A DNA stretch of 64,000 nt from Caldicellulosiruptor diazotrophicus (GTDB lineage: Bacteria > Bacillota > Thermoanaerobacteria > Caldicellulosiruptorales > Caldicellulosiruptoraceae). Both the position numbers and the translations under genes were made by a program. The stretch lies in NCBI RefSeq assembly GCF_017347585.1, contig NZ_AP024480.1, forward strand, positions 1,138,001-1,202,000, in the 5' to 3' direction. Position 1 is the stretch's first letter, and each line of letters starts with the position of its first letter. A model generated the notes under the pieces. That model did not search any database. It had not been told where the DNA came from and saw nothing but the letters and a program-made list of their open reading frames with translations. Below are positions 44,621 to 52,338 of the stretch, piece after piece.

Positions 44621-44674
44621 ACTTACATTTCCTATCACATAATTGATTGGTGAATAATACATCCAAACTTAATG

Positions 44675-44713
44675 TTGAATTTCACGTAAATATGTGATAC
44701 ACTATTTTACGTG
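44675..44713 (+). promoter_or_regulatory. vapBC promoter with overlapping dyad operator
   Basis: TTGAAT (44675-44680), 17-base spacer, TACACT (44698-44703) with an extended TGA before it. A dyad centred on 44698 covers the -10: outer arms CACGTAAA (44683-44690) and TTTACGTG (44706-44713), inner arms GTG and CAC. The ribosome site GGAGGTGA overlaps its right edge. This is the usual layout for self-repression by an antitoxin-toxin complex. Confidence 0.6.
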
Positions 44714-44726
44714 GAGGTGAAATAGT

Positions 44727-44975
44727 ATGCGTAAATATCAGAACATTACTTTGTCTCTTCCTAAGGAACTAATTCAAAAGATAAAACATATTGCTGTTGA
44801 AAGAAATACATCTATTTCTGCGCTGCTCACAAGCTTGTTAGAAGAACTTGTAAATAGAGAAGAGTCATATCAGAAAATCTATTTACAACATCTTAAACTT
44901 TTAGAAGAAGGATTTGACCTTGGAACAGGTGGAACAATCACGTGGAGGAGAGAAGATTTATATGAAAGAAAGTAA
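44727..44975 (+). CDS. vapB: VapB-type antitoxin, ribbon-helix-helix
   Basis: 82 aa. The N-terminal half is a ribbon-helix-helix DNA-binding domain (NITLSLPKELIQKIKHIAVERNTSISALLTSL cut into strand, helix, helix). The C-terminal LGTGGTITWRREDLYERK is the usual toxin-neutralising tail of such antitoxins. It overlaps the toxin gene by 14 bases. A palindromic site over its promoter suggests autoregulation. Confidence 0.88.
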   Translation: MRKYQNITLSLPKELIQKIKHIAVERNTSISALLTSLLEELVNREESYQKIYLQHLKLLEEGFDLGTGGTITWRREDLYERK

Positions 44976-45405
44976 CTATCAATTTGTTGACACAAATATT
45001 TTGGTCTATGCTTATGATAAATCTGCATGTGAAAAGCACGTAGTAGCTAAACAAATTGTGGAGAAACTTTGGAAAGAAAGAAATGGTGCCTTGAGCACTC
45101 AAGTTCTTCAAGAATTTTTTGTTGTTATTACAAAAAAGGTTAAAAATCCTTTAAGTTTTGACAGCGCTTTTCAAATCATATCAGACTTAAGTTTATGGAA
45201 GGTAGCTACAATTGAAGTAAAAGATATTTTAGAAGCTATCAAGATCTCACAAAGATATAAAATATCTTTTTGGGATGCTTTAATACTTTGCAGCGCTATA
45301 AATTTGGGATGTTCAGTAGTATGGAGTGAAGATTTAAATTCTGGTCAGTATTTTGGGAAAATAAAAGTAGTAAATCCTTTTTTGTTTTCACCTCTTGACA
45401 TATAA
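44962..45405 (+). CDS. vapC: VapC-type toxin, PIN-domain ribonuclease
   Basis: 147 aa from the ATG at 44962; GGAGGAG at 44944-44950 supports it, and an earlier in-frame start is rejected. PIN acidic residues are visible: VDTNILVYAYD at the start, the Glu in TQVLQEFFVV, SFWDALI and VWSEDLNSGQ near the end. It is expected to cut specific RNAs (often initiator tRNA) when the antitoxin is lost. The end of the gene overlaps the -35 of the LysM gene promoter. Confidence 0.9.
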   Translation: MKESNYQFVDTNILVYAYDKSACEKHVVAKQIVEKLWKERNGALSTQVLQEFFVVITKKVKNPLSFDSAFQIISDLSLWKVATIEVKDILEAIKISQRYKISFWDALILCSAINLGCSVVWSEDLNSGQYFGKIKVVNPFLFSPLDI

Positions 45406-45423
45406 ACATTTGTTTGATATCCT
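45395..45423 (+). promoter_or_regulatory. promoter of the LysM protein gene
   Basis: Consensus TTGACA (45395-45400), 17-base spacer, TATCCT (45418-45423). The LexA-type palindrome lies in the spacer. Confidence 0.6.
45403..45416 (+). promoter_or_regulatory. LexA-type operator upstream of the LysM gene
   Basis: TAAAC-ATTT-GTTTG, matching the uvrB site (CAAAC-ATAC-GTTTG) in all of its AAAC...GTTTG arms. It lies between -35 and -10, where binding would exclude polymerase. LexA assignment is inference. Confidence 0.5.
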
Positions 45424-45460
45424 TTATATAGAACATTTTATCGGAGAGAATGAATATTTT

Positions 45461-45790
45461 ATGAGAACAAAGGTTGTTATAAGAAATAAGTTTCGTTTTG
45501 GTATTGCACTGTTTCTTTTAATGATATTTGTTATAATGGTTTTAATGATTTCGATTGGAGAAGGGAAGGGAATTGATAAAGAAAAGAATATAAATTGGAT
45601 ATTTGTGAAGGTAAAAGAGGGAGATTCGCTGTGGACAATTTCAAAGGATTTTGTTGATGATAGCGTAGACATTCGCGATTATATCTCTTTTATACGAAAA
45701 GTAAATAAATTGGAAAAAGCAATGGTGTATCCTGGGCAAGTATTAAAATTTGTGGATGTGAAGACATACAAACTTTTGTGTGAAAGATAA
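45461..45790 (+). CDS. LysM-domain membrane protein, YneA-like
   Basis: 109 aa from ATG 45461 (GGAGAG upstream at 45443-45448, rather far). One membrane segment (FGIALFLLMIFVIMVLMISI, about 13-32) is followed by a single LysM-type domain (VKVKEGDSLWTISKDFV to MVYPGQVLKFV). Size and order match YneA, the SOS-induced cell division inhibitor of Bacillus, and the promoter has a LexA-like box, so that role is proposed; a simple peptidoglycan-binding protein is the alternative. It converges on the xer gene over a shared terminator. Confidence 0.8.
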   Translation: MRTKVVIRNKFRFGIALFLLMIFVIMVLMISIGEGKGIDKEKNINWIFVKVKEGDSLWTISKDFVDDSVDIRDYISFIRKVNKLEKAMVYPGQVLKFVDVKTYKLLCER

Positions 45791-45796
45791 AACAAG

Positions 45797-45855
45797 CCCC
45801 CCTGTCAGGAGCTTTGTTGAGTATCTTGGTTTTCTCCTGAGAGGGGGTTTTTTTC
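45797..45855. terminator. terminator between the LysM gene and xer, overlapping the xer end
   Basis: CCCCCT (45798-45803) and TCAGGAG (45805-45811) pair with AGGGGG (45842-45847) and CTCCTGA (45834-45840), one mismatch, 22-base loop, then a run of eight T. The right part and most of the hairpin lie inside the last codons of the minus-strand recombinase gene. Confidence 0.8.
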
Positions 45856-46794
45856 AAAGGCTTTTTTGATGTCATCGTCATTTACATGAGTATAAATCTC
45901 TGTTGTGGAGATACTTTGATGACCCAAGATAGTCTGAAGAGACCTTATATCAACTTTGCCGTGCCTGTACATAAGTGTTGCTGCCGTGTGACGAAGCTTG
46001 TGGGCAGAAATCCTTTTCTGATTTATACCTGCCATTTTCACATACTTTTCAACAATGTATTGAACAGTTCTTCTGCTAATTCTTTTCTTTCTCTCACTCA
46101 AGAAAAGGGCATCTTTGTCCCTTACACCTTCTGTAGGGCGAACTTTTAAATAATTTTCGATAGCTTCTCTACATGCTTTATTTAAATATATTATTCTTTC
46201 TTTGTTTCCTTTACCAACAATTCTTAGCATATCTTCTTTTATATCTGAAAGGTTTATATTTACAAGTTCTGAAAGTCTAAGACCACAGTTTAGAAAAAGG
46301 GTAATTATTGCAAAATCCCTTTCTTTATTTTCACCGTCAATTGTAGAAAGTAGCTTTTTGCTTTCCTCAAGTGTAAGATATCTTGGATTTCTTTTACCAA
46401 GTTTTGGCGATTCTAAATCTTTTGCGGGGTTATCAGAAATGAGTTTGGCTTTGCTGTAAAGGTATTTAAAAAAGCTTCTAATTGAGGCAACTTTTCGGGC
46501 TCTTGCATGAGGACCGTTGTTAAAGCGTGTTGCAAGGAAAGAAAAATATTCATATAGATTGCTAAGAGTTAAGGTTTTTAGTTTTTCAATTTCAAAGCTG
46601 CTTACATCGATATTTTCAAGATCATCAATCTTTTCGATTTGGCTTAAAATATTCAAATCTTTTGCTTTTAGATATCTTAGAAAAGTTCTCAAGTCATAGT
46701 AATATTCTTTAATTGTATTTGGTGATTTGTTTTTGATTGTAATCATATAGTTTAAAAAATCGACTACAAAAGGTGGGACACCCGAGAAATCCAT
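45805..46794 (-). CDS. tyrosine recombinase of the XerC/XerD type
   Basis: 329 aa from the ATG at 46794 (GAAGGG upstream). N-terminal SAM-like core-binding domain (VDFLNYMITIKNKSPNTIKEYYYDLRTFLRYL) and catalytic domain with all six residues: Arg in CGLRLSEL, Lys in GKGNKER, HKLRH, GHQS and Tyr in TEIYTHV. In Firmicutes such a gene near lexA/yneA-type genes is usually the chromosome-dimer resolvase. A longer frame starting with GTG at 46836 would translate a palindrome and is rejected. Strong own promoter. The 3' end overlaps the shared terminator. Confidence 0.93.
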   Translation of the reverse strand: MDFSGVPPFVVDFLNYMITIKNKSPNTIKEYYYDLRTFLRYLKAKDLNILSQIEKIDDLENIDVSSFEIEKLKTLTLSNLYEYFSFLATRFNNGPHARARKVASIRSFFKYLYSKAKLISDNPAKDLESPKLGKRNPRYLTLEESKKLLSTIDGENKERDFAIITLFLNCGLRLSELVNINLSDIKEDMLRIVGKGNKERIIYLNKACREAIENYLKVRPTEGVRDKDALFLSERKKRISRRTVQYIVEKYVKMAGINQKRISAHKLRHTAATLMYRHGKVDIRSLQTILGHQSISTTEIYTHVNDDDIKKAFEKNPLSGENQDTQQSS

Positions 46795-46810
46795 TTTCTC
46801 ATTCCCTTCA

Positions 46811-46836
46811 TTGCACAAAATTTTTATTTTGTGCAA
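46811..46836. repeat. perfect 11-bp inverted repeat in the xer leader
   Basis: TTGCACAAAAT (46811-46821) and ATTTTGTGCAA (46826-46836) around TTTT. It lies 12-37 bases after the predicted start of transcription and ends just before the xer ribosome site. It may be an operator, an RNA hairpin, or a recombination core site; 10-bp arms with a 6-bp centre is one way to read it. Confidence 0.8.
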
Positions 46837-46854
46837 TTATATTTTCTTAAATCT

Positions 46855-46884
46855 ATTATACTTCTCTTCTTTTTATCATGTCAA
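46855..46884 (-). promoter_or_regulatory. SigA promoter of xer
   Basis: On the - strand: consensus TTGACA (46884-46879), 18-base spacer, consensus TATAAT (46860-46855). Transcription would start near 46848. Confidence 0.8.
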
Positions 46885-46924
46885 CCTTTTTTCTTTTTCT
46901 TGTTTAACAACCCTATGTGGCTTC

Positions 46925-47470
46925 TTAAAATTCATAAGGTTTGCAAATTATTTCTTTAATCTTTGTTTCAAATATAGAAGCTGCATGTGAAGGTCTTATA
47001 ATTACAGCAGTGTCTGCACCTTCAGATGTTCCGCCAATCGCAATTATATCTTCACCATATGGTATCAGTCCTGCATCTAAGGCCATAACAGAAATCTCTA
47101 CTGCAACCTTTACGCCTTGTCCGAGCATTCTAAGTGTATGTGCCATGATTTCAACTGGATATATTCCACCAAACTTTCTCGATATTCCTCTTTCAGCACC
47201 TGACAAAACATGTGTGCCCGTATAGACCTTAAATCCTATTGCTTTAAGCTCTTCAATAGTTTCCTGGCTTATTTCCATTTTTCCAGGTTCAGAAAAACCA
47301 TTTACGTGTGTTACAACGACAACATTTTTCCCACAATCTTTTAGAAGTTTAGCTGTACTTCCGCTACACGAAGCCACTACAATATGGTTAATATTTCTTT
47401 CGTTAGCAGTTTTTATCGCAAGCTCTACTGTCTTTAGAGTATTATGAGGTCCTGCAGACTTAAAGTACAT
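46925..47470 (-). CDS. stand-alone pyruvate kinase alpha/beta (C-terminal) domain-like protein
   Basis: 181 aa. Resembles the C-terminal allosteric domain of pyruvate kinase without the catalytic barrel: TVELAIKTANERNINHIVVASCSGSTAKLL at the start, with the TxxA-type ligand loop, then GGIYPVEIMAHTLRMLGQG. Such free domains exist in archaea and clostridia and have no settled function. GTG at 47479 is in frame but belongs to the AGGGGTGAG ribosome site, so ATG 47470 is used. Divergent from livJ, convergent with nothing; xer lies downstream on the same strand behind its own promoter. Confidence 0.82.
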   Translation of the reverse strand: MYFKSAGPHNTLKTVELAIKTANERNINHIVVASCSGSTAKLLKDCGKNVVVVTHVNGFSEPGKMEISQETIEELKAIGFKVYTGTHVLSGAERGISRKFGGIYPVEIMAHTLRMLGQGVKVAVEISVMALDAGLIPYGEDIIAIGGTSEGADTAVIIRPSHAASIFETKIKEIICKPYEF

Positions 47471-47568
47471 ATTACTCACCCCTACCCCATGGTTTTCCTC
47501 TGGTATATTAATTTTACAACAAGAGAGTAATGATGTCTATAATATCAACATAAAAACAATCTGAATAC

Positions 47569-47597
47569 TTGTATTCAATTTAAAGATATTTTATACT
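47569..47597 (+). promoter_or_regulatory. promoter of the liv operon
   Basis: TTGTAT (47569-47574), 17-base spacer, TATACT (47592-47597). Leader of about 50 bases to the GTG at 47653. Confidence 0.6.
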
Positions 47598-47652
47598 ATA
47601 AACTATGAAGGCAAAATACATATAAAGATTTTCAGAAGGAGAGTGAACTTTT

Positions 47653-48825
47653 GTGAAGAGAGTTGTTTCGCTTATCGTCTTGTTAACATTTTTGCTTTCA
47701 ATATTCGCTGTATCATTTGCGTCTTCTAAAAATGTTATTAAGATAGGTGTAGATTTAGAACTTTCACAGGCAGTTGCTCAATATGGACAAAAAGAACTCG
47801 AAGGTATAAAGCTTGCAATTGATGAAATTAATCAAAAAGGCGGCATTTCTGGAAAGAAGATTGAGCTTGTAGTTATTGACAACAAATCTGACAAAACCGA
47901 AGCTCAAAATGTTGCAACGAAACTTGCTGTGAGAGAGAATGTGCTTGCTATTTTAGGACCAGCAACTTCAGGTGCCACAAAGTCAGCTGCAGTGGCTGCA
48001 ACAAAGCATAAAGTTCCAATAATTTCACCTTCAGCAACTGATGATACTGTCACAGTTGATGAGAAAACTGGTAAAACAAAGACATATGTTTTCAGAACGT
48101 GTTTTAACGACTCATTCCAAGGAAATGTAATGGCTAACTTTGCATTGAAAACTTTAAAAGCTAAAAAAGCAGCTATAATTTATGATGCAACATCGGATTA
48201 TAGCAAAGGGTTATTTAAGAACTTCAAAAATACATTTGTGAAAAATGGAGGAAAAGTTATTGCTCAAGAGGCATTTGGCAAGGGTGAACAAGATTTTAGT
48301 AGTATAATTACAAAAATAAGAGACAAAAAACCAGATGTATTGTTTGCTCCTGTTTATTACGATGAAGCAGGTCTTATCATAAAACAGGCTCGTGAACTTG
48401 GAATGAATATTCCTATACTTGGTGCAGATGGTTTTGATGATCCAAAAGTTGTTGAAAAGGCTGGCAAAAATAATGCTAACAACGTGTTTTTCTCTGCTCA
48501 TTATTCTTCTCAAGATACAGATGCAAAGGTTCAAGAGTTTATAAAGAAGTTTAAGGCAAAATACAAGCAAGAACCAAATGCATTCGCTGCTCTTGGTTAT
48601 GATCTTGGATATTTCATTGCAGATGCTCTCAAAAGGGCTAATTTGAAGTTTGACAGTTTAGCAAAGGATAGAGAAAGATTGAGAATAGCGATTGAAAATA
48701 CAAAGAACTTTGTTGGTGTCACAGGAATTATTAACATAAATAAATATCACAATGCTGAAAAATCTGCTGTTATTATTGAGCTAAAGAATGGTGTTCAGAA
48801 ATTTAAACAAAAACTCAATCCATAA
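47653..48825 (+). CDS. livJ: branched-chain amino acid ABC transporter, substrate-binding protein
   Basis: 390 aa, type I periplasmic-binding fold of the Leu/Ile/Val family (KIGVDLELSQAVAQYGQ, ILGPATSGATKSAAVAA, PIISPSATDD, AALGYDLGYFIADAL). Residues 1-24 are a Sec signal (VVSLIVLLTFLLSIFAVSFAS) with no lipobox cysteine, unusual for a Gram-positive binding protein, which normally needs a lipid anchor. GTG start after AAGGAGAGTG. A hairpin separates it from the permease genes. Confidence 0.93.
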   Translation: MKRVVSLIVLLTFLLSIFAVSFASSKNVIKIGVDLELSQAVAQYGQKELEGIKLAIDEINQKGGISGKKIELVVIDNKSDKTEAQNVATKLAVRENVLAILGPATSGATKSAAVAATKHKVPIISPSATDDTVTVDEKTGKTKTYVFRTCFNDSFQGNVMANFALKTLKAKKAAIIYDATSDYSKGLFKNFKNTFVKNGGKVIAQEAFGKGEQDFSSIITKIRDKKPDVLFAPVYYDEAGLIIKQARELGMNIPILGADGFDDPKVVEKAGKNNANNVFFSAHYSSQDTDAKVQEFIKKFKAKYKQEPNAFAALGYDLGYFIADALKRANLKFDSLAKDRERLRIAIENTKNFVGVTGIININKYHNAEKSAVIIELKNGVQKFKQKLNP

Positions 48826-48843
48826 ATAACTACAAGCAAAAAC

Positions 48844-48885
48844 CGGAAGGGGTATGCGTGAGTAGTAAGCCCCTTCCGTTATGTT
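48844..48885 (+). other. intercistronic hairpin between livJ and livH
   Basis: CGGAAGGGG (48844-48852) with CCCCTTCCG (48870-48878), 17-base loop, followed by TTATGTTATTATTT. The U content is only moderate, so a partial terminator is likely, giving more binding protein than permease. Confidence 0.75.
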
Positions 48886-48943
48886 ATTATTTCCCATTTT
48901 GTTGTAAATGAGTTTAAAGATTTTGAAAGAGGTGAAAAGCAAA

Positions 48944-49828
48944 TTGTCCACTTTTATCCAACAATTAATAAATGGTATAACATTGGGAAGTGTCTACGCT
49001 CTTATAAGCCTTGGTTATACAATGGTTTATGGAATAATTAAGCTTATAAATTTTGCCCATGGTGACATTTTTATGGTTGGCGCATATATTGCGTATCTGA
49101 GTGTTACATATTTGAAACTGGGTTTAATACCTTCTTTGATTGTTTCTATGGGGTTCTGTAGTATTTTAGGAATGCTTATTGAGAAATTTGCCTACAAGCC
49201 TTTGAGAAATTCACCAAGAATTTCAGCATTAATAACAGCAATTGGCGTTTCGCTACTTTTAGAGAATTTGATGCAAATTATAATGGGAGCTGATTCAAGA
49301 GTTTTTCCAAGACTTGTTGCTGAAAAAAATTATCATCTGTTCCAAGGTAGAATAGTGGTAAACAACAAACAGATATACCTTCTAATTATTACAGTACTTT
49401 TGATGATAATTCTAAACTTCGTTGTTAAAAAGACAAAAATAGGAAAAGCAATGAGAGCGGTATCTCAAGATATGGATGCAGCAAGATTGATGGGTATAAA
49501 CGTTGACACTACAATTTCATATACATTTGCAATAGGCTCTGCTCTTGCTGCAGCAGCTGGTGTTTTAGTAGGACTTTACTATAACACTATAAACCCTCTT
49601 ATGGGTGTTTTGCCTGGACTCAAAGCTTTTATAGCCGCTGTGTTTGGTGGAATTGGTATCATTCCTGGTGCAATGCTCGGTGGATTTTCCCTTGGTATTA
49701 TTGAAACTCTTGTAAGTGGATACGGCAGTTCTATGTACAAAGATGCAGTTGCATTCGCCCTTTTGATATTGATTTTGATTATAAAACCTTCAGGCCTACT
49801 TGGAAAAAATATAAAAGAGAAGGTGTAG
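48944..49828 (+). CDS. livH: branched-chain amino acid ABC transporter permease
   Basis: Membrane subunit of 294 aa with about eight helices. FIQQLINGITLGSVYALISLGYTMVYGI is the family start, split here over the first helix, and GLKAFIAAVFGGIGIIPGAMLGGF is the ATPase-contact loop. AGAGGTGA (48928-48935) lies 8 bases before the TTG at 48944; the ATG at 48908 has no such site, so the TTG is preferred. livM follows after 6 bases. Confidence 0.93.
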   Translation: MSTFIQQLINGITLGSVYALISLGYTMVYGIIKLINFAHGDIFMVGAYIAYLSVTYLKLGLIPSLIVSMGFCSILGMLIEKFAYKPLRNSPRISALITAIGVSLLLENLMQIIMGADSRVFPRLVAEKNYHLFQGRIVVNNKQIYLLIITVLLMIILNFVVKKTKIGKAMRAVSQDMDAARLMGINVDTTISYTFAIGSALAAAAGVLVGLYYNTINPLMGVLPGLKAFIAAVFGGIGIIPGAMLGGFSLGIIETLVSGYGSSMYKDAVAFALLILILIIKPSGLLGKNIKEKV

Positions 49829-49834
49829 GGAAAG

Positions 49835-50773
49835 ATGAAAAAGAGACTTCTGGTATATTCTGCATTTATAATTGTTTTGTATTTAATAATAACGCTTTTA
49901 ATGAAGATTGGCATTATAGATGATTATATCAAACTAAACCTCTTTTTGATAATGTTGAATATTATTTTAGCCGTTAGTTTAAATTTAATAAATGGTATCA
50001 CTGGTCAGTTTTCCCTTGGACACGCAGGATTTATGGCAATTGGAGCATATACAACTGCAGTTTTAACCACTCTTGAAAAACCGGTGCCTTTTTATCTTAC
50101 CGTTTTAATTGGTGGGTTATTTGCAATGATATGTGGTCTTATTATTGGCCTTCCAGTACTGAGGTTGAGGGGTGACTATCTTGCAATTGCTACACTTGGT
50201 TTTGGAGAGATTATAAGAGTAATAATACAAAATATAGATTACTTGGGTGGCGCAAGTGGAATAAGTGATATACCACAAGGAATTGACTGGACCGGATATT
50301 TTGTCATTACAGTCTTAAGTGTAGTGGTTATATTAAATATTATCAACTCGTCGTTTGGCAGAGCCATGATTGCCATCAGAGAAGATGAGATAGCTGCAGA
50401 AGCTATGGGAATCAACACAACTTTATATAAAGTTCTGGCATTTATGATAGGTGCCTTTTTTGCAGGTGTTGCAGGCTCAATTTATTCCGGTTCTTTTGGA
50501 TTTATACAGCCAGATATGTTCAACTTCTTTAAATCAATTGACATATTAGTGATAGTTGTTTTGGGTGGACTTGGAAGCATATCAGGTTCAATTATCTCTG
50601 CTATAGTTTTAACAATAATTTCAGCTTTGTTACAAGATTATCCTGCAGTGAGAATGGTTTTATATTCTCTTATTTTGATAATAATTATGTTATTTAGGCC
50701 TCAAGGGCTTATGGGGACAAAAGAAATAAGACTTTCAAAGCTTATACCAATTGGTGGTGAGAAAAATGCTTAA
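49835..50773 (+). CDS. livM: branched-chain amino acid ABC transporter permease
   Basis: Second membrane subunit, 312 aa. NLINGITGQFSLGHAGFMAIGAY and LPVLRLRGDYLAIATLGFGEIIR are classical LivM stretches; VVLGGLGSISGSII is the coupling loop. Its end overlaps livG by 8 bases. Confidence 0.95.
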   Translation: MKKRLLVYSAFIIVLYLIITLLMKIGIIDDYIKLNLFLIMLNIILAVSLNLINGITGQFSLGHAGFMAIGAYTTAVLTTLEKPVPFYLTVLIGGLFAMICGLIIGLPVLRLRGDYLAIATLGFGEIIRVIIQNIDYLGGASGISDIPQGIDWTGYFVITVLSVVVILNIINSSFGRAMIAIREDEIAAEAMGINTTLYKVLAFMIGAFFAGVAGSIYSGSFGFIQPDMFNFFKSIDILVIVVLGGLGSISGSIISAIVLTIISALLQDYPAVRMVLYSLILIIIMLFRPQGLMGTKEIRLSKLIPIGGEKNA

Positions 50774-51536
50774 GATAAAAAATGTGACAGTCAATTTTGG
50801 AGGAATTGTAGCGCTGAACAATGTCAATATTGATATTGAAAAAGGTGCAATAATCGGGCTTATTGGTCCCAATGGTGCTGGGAAAACCACAGTGTTTAAT
50901 GTGATTTCAGGTATATATAATCCTAATACTGGCAGGATAGAATTTTCAAACTACGATATAACTTATAAAAAGACATACCAGGTTTCTGCGCTGGGGATTT
51001 CAAGGACTTTTCAGAACATAAGATTGTTTAAGGAACTCAGTGTAATTGACAATGTGAAAATTTCTTTTCATAAGAACATTAGTTATAACCTTTTCGATGC
51101 AATTTTCAGAACCTCAAAGTTTTTGAAAGAAGAAGAACAAAATCATAAAAAAGCTGAAGAACTTCTAAAAATCTTTGGACTTTATGAAAAAAGATTTGAA
51201 CTTGCTAAAAATCTGCCCTATGGTGAACAAAGGAAGCTTGAAATTGTTCGTGCACTTGCAACATCACCAAAACTCCTTTTATTAGACGAACCAGCAGCCG
51301 GAATGAATCCTCAAGAAACACAGGAGCTAAAGAATCTTATTAAATTTATAAAAGAGAAGTTTGATTTGACTATACTTTTAATTGAACATGACATGTCGGT
51401 TGTAATGGACATATGTGAGAAAATCTATGTTCTTGACTATGGAGAAGTTATAGCTGTCGGAACTCCTATTGAGGTCAAGAACAACCCTCGTGTGATAGAA
51501 GCCTACCTTGGAGAGGGGGATTTAGAGTTTGCTTAA
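50766..51536 (+). CDS. livG: branched-chain amino acid ABC transporter ATP-binding protein
   Basis: 256 aa from ATG 50766; an in-frame GTG at 50751 precedes the GGTGGTGAG ribosome site and is rejected. Walker A GPNGAGKTT, Q-loop, Walker B LLLDEPAAGMNP, and the LivG-type ISRTFQNIRLFKELSV. The signature motif reads LPYGEQRKLEI, typical of LivG where the first LSGG residues are replaced. Overlaps livF by 8 bases. Confidence 0.95.
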   Translation: MLKIKNVTVNFGGIVALNNVNIDIEKGAIIGLIGPNGAGKTTVFNVISGIYNPNTGRIEFSNYDITYKKTYQVSALGISRTFQNIRLFKELSVIDNVKISFHKNISYNLFDAIFRTSKFLKEEEQNHKKAEELLKIFGLYEKRFELAKNLPYGEQRKLEIVRALATSPKLLLLDEPAAGMNPQETQELKNLIKFIKEKFDLTILLIEHDMSVVMDICEKIYVLDYGEVIAVGTPIEVKNNPRVIEAYLGEGDLEFA

Positions 51537-52233
51537 GGTAAATGGAATAGATGTTTACTATGGAGCCATACAGGCCTTGTTTTCAGTATCATTAGATGTT
51601 CAAAAAGGTGAGATTGTTACGTTAATTGGTGCAAACGGTGCAGGAAAATCTACCCTGCTCAAAACAATCTCTGGTCTTATTAGGCCTCGTACAGGTTCAA
51701 TCTATTTTGAAGATATTGATATAACAAAAAAGTCATCTATGGAAATAGTCAAGCTTGGTATTTCACACGTACCAGAAGGCAGACGTGTATTCCCAGAAAT
51801 GACTGTTCTTGAAAACTTAGAGCTTGGCGCGTACTTGAGAAAAGACAAGCAAGGAATAAAAGAAGATTTGAAAAAGGTGTTTGAGAGATTTCCAAGGTTA
51901 TATGAAAGAAAGAACCAATTAGCAGGTACTCTCTCCGGTGGAGAGCAGCAGATGCTTGCAATTGGAAGAGCTCTAATGTCAAGACCAAAGCTTCTGCTTC
52001 TTGACGAGCCTTCAATGGGCTTAGCACCTATACTTGTAACTGAGATTTTTAAGATAATAAAAGAAATAAACTCACAAGGTACAACTATACTTTTGATTGA
52101 ACAAAATGCCCACATGGCACTTTCAATCGCAGACAGGGCGTATGTAATAGAGACAGGTAAAATTGTTTTATCTGGAGATGCAAAAGAGATTGCAGCAAAT
52201 CCCGAGGTTAAAAAAGCTTATTTAGGTGGTTGA
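51529..52233 (+). CDS. livF: branched-chain amino acid ABC transporter ATP-binding protein
   Basis: 234 aa, second ATPase. Walker A GANGAGKST, signature LSGGEQQMLAIGRAL, Walker B LLLLDEPSMGLAP, and the LivF marker ISHVPEGRRVFPEMTV. TTG start inside the end of livG, with GAGAGGGGGA 8 bases upstream. Last gene of the operon. Confidence 0.95.
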   Translation: MLKVNGIDVYYGAIQALFSVSLDVQKGEIVTLIGANGAGKSTLLKTISGLIRPRTGSIYFEDIDITKKSSMEIVKLGISHVPEGRRVFPEMTVLENLELGAYLRKDKQGIKEDLKKVFERFPRLYERKNQLAGTLSGGEQQMLAIGRALMSRPKLLLLDEPSMGLAPILVTEIFKIIKEINSQGTTILLIEQNAHMALSIADRAYVIETGKIVLSGDAKEIAANPEVKKAYLGG

Positions 52234-52254
52234 TTTGAAAAAATATTAAAAATA

Positions 52255-52316
52255 AAAAAATGCAGGGCTATCTTGTCCAGCAACGTTGTTTTTAAAAAGA
52301 CCCTGCATTTTTTATT
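52255..52316 (+). terminator. terminator of the liv operon
   Basis: AAATGCAGGG (52258-52267) pairs with CCCTGCATTT (52301-52310), extended by A-T pairs on the outside, with a long 33-base loop containing smaller pairings, then TTTATTATG. It can work on both strands, but no convergent gene end is close on the - strand except the zinc-ribbon gene at 52339. Confidence 0.8.
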
Positions 52317-52338
52317 ATGCTGATTTTTTATCAAAAAA

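Noticed and set aside
46795-46836. Longer xer start at GTG 46836
   Set aside because: It would translate the palindrome, has no ribosome site and leaves a 12-base leader after the predicted transcription start.
47628-47642. CodY-like box (TTTTCAGAA core) before livJ
   Set aside because: Only 10 of 15 positions fit the consensus and the rest is the ribosome site; too weak without knowing that CodY exists here.
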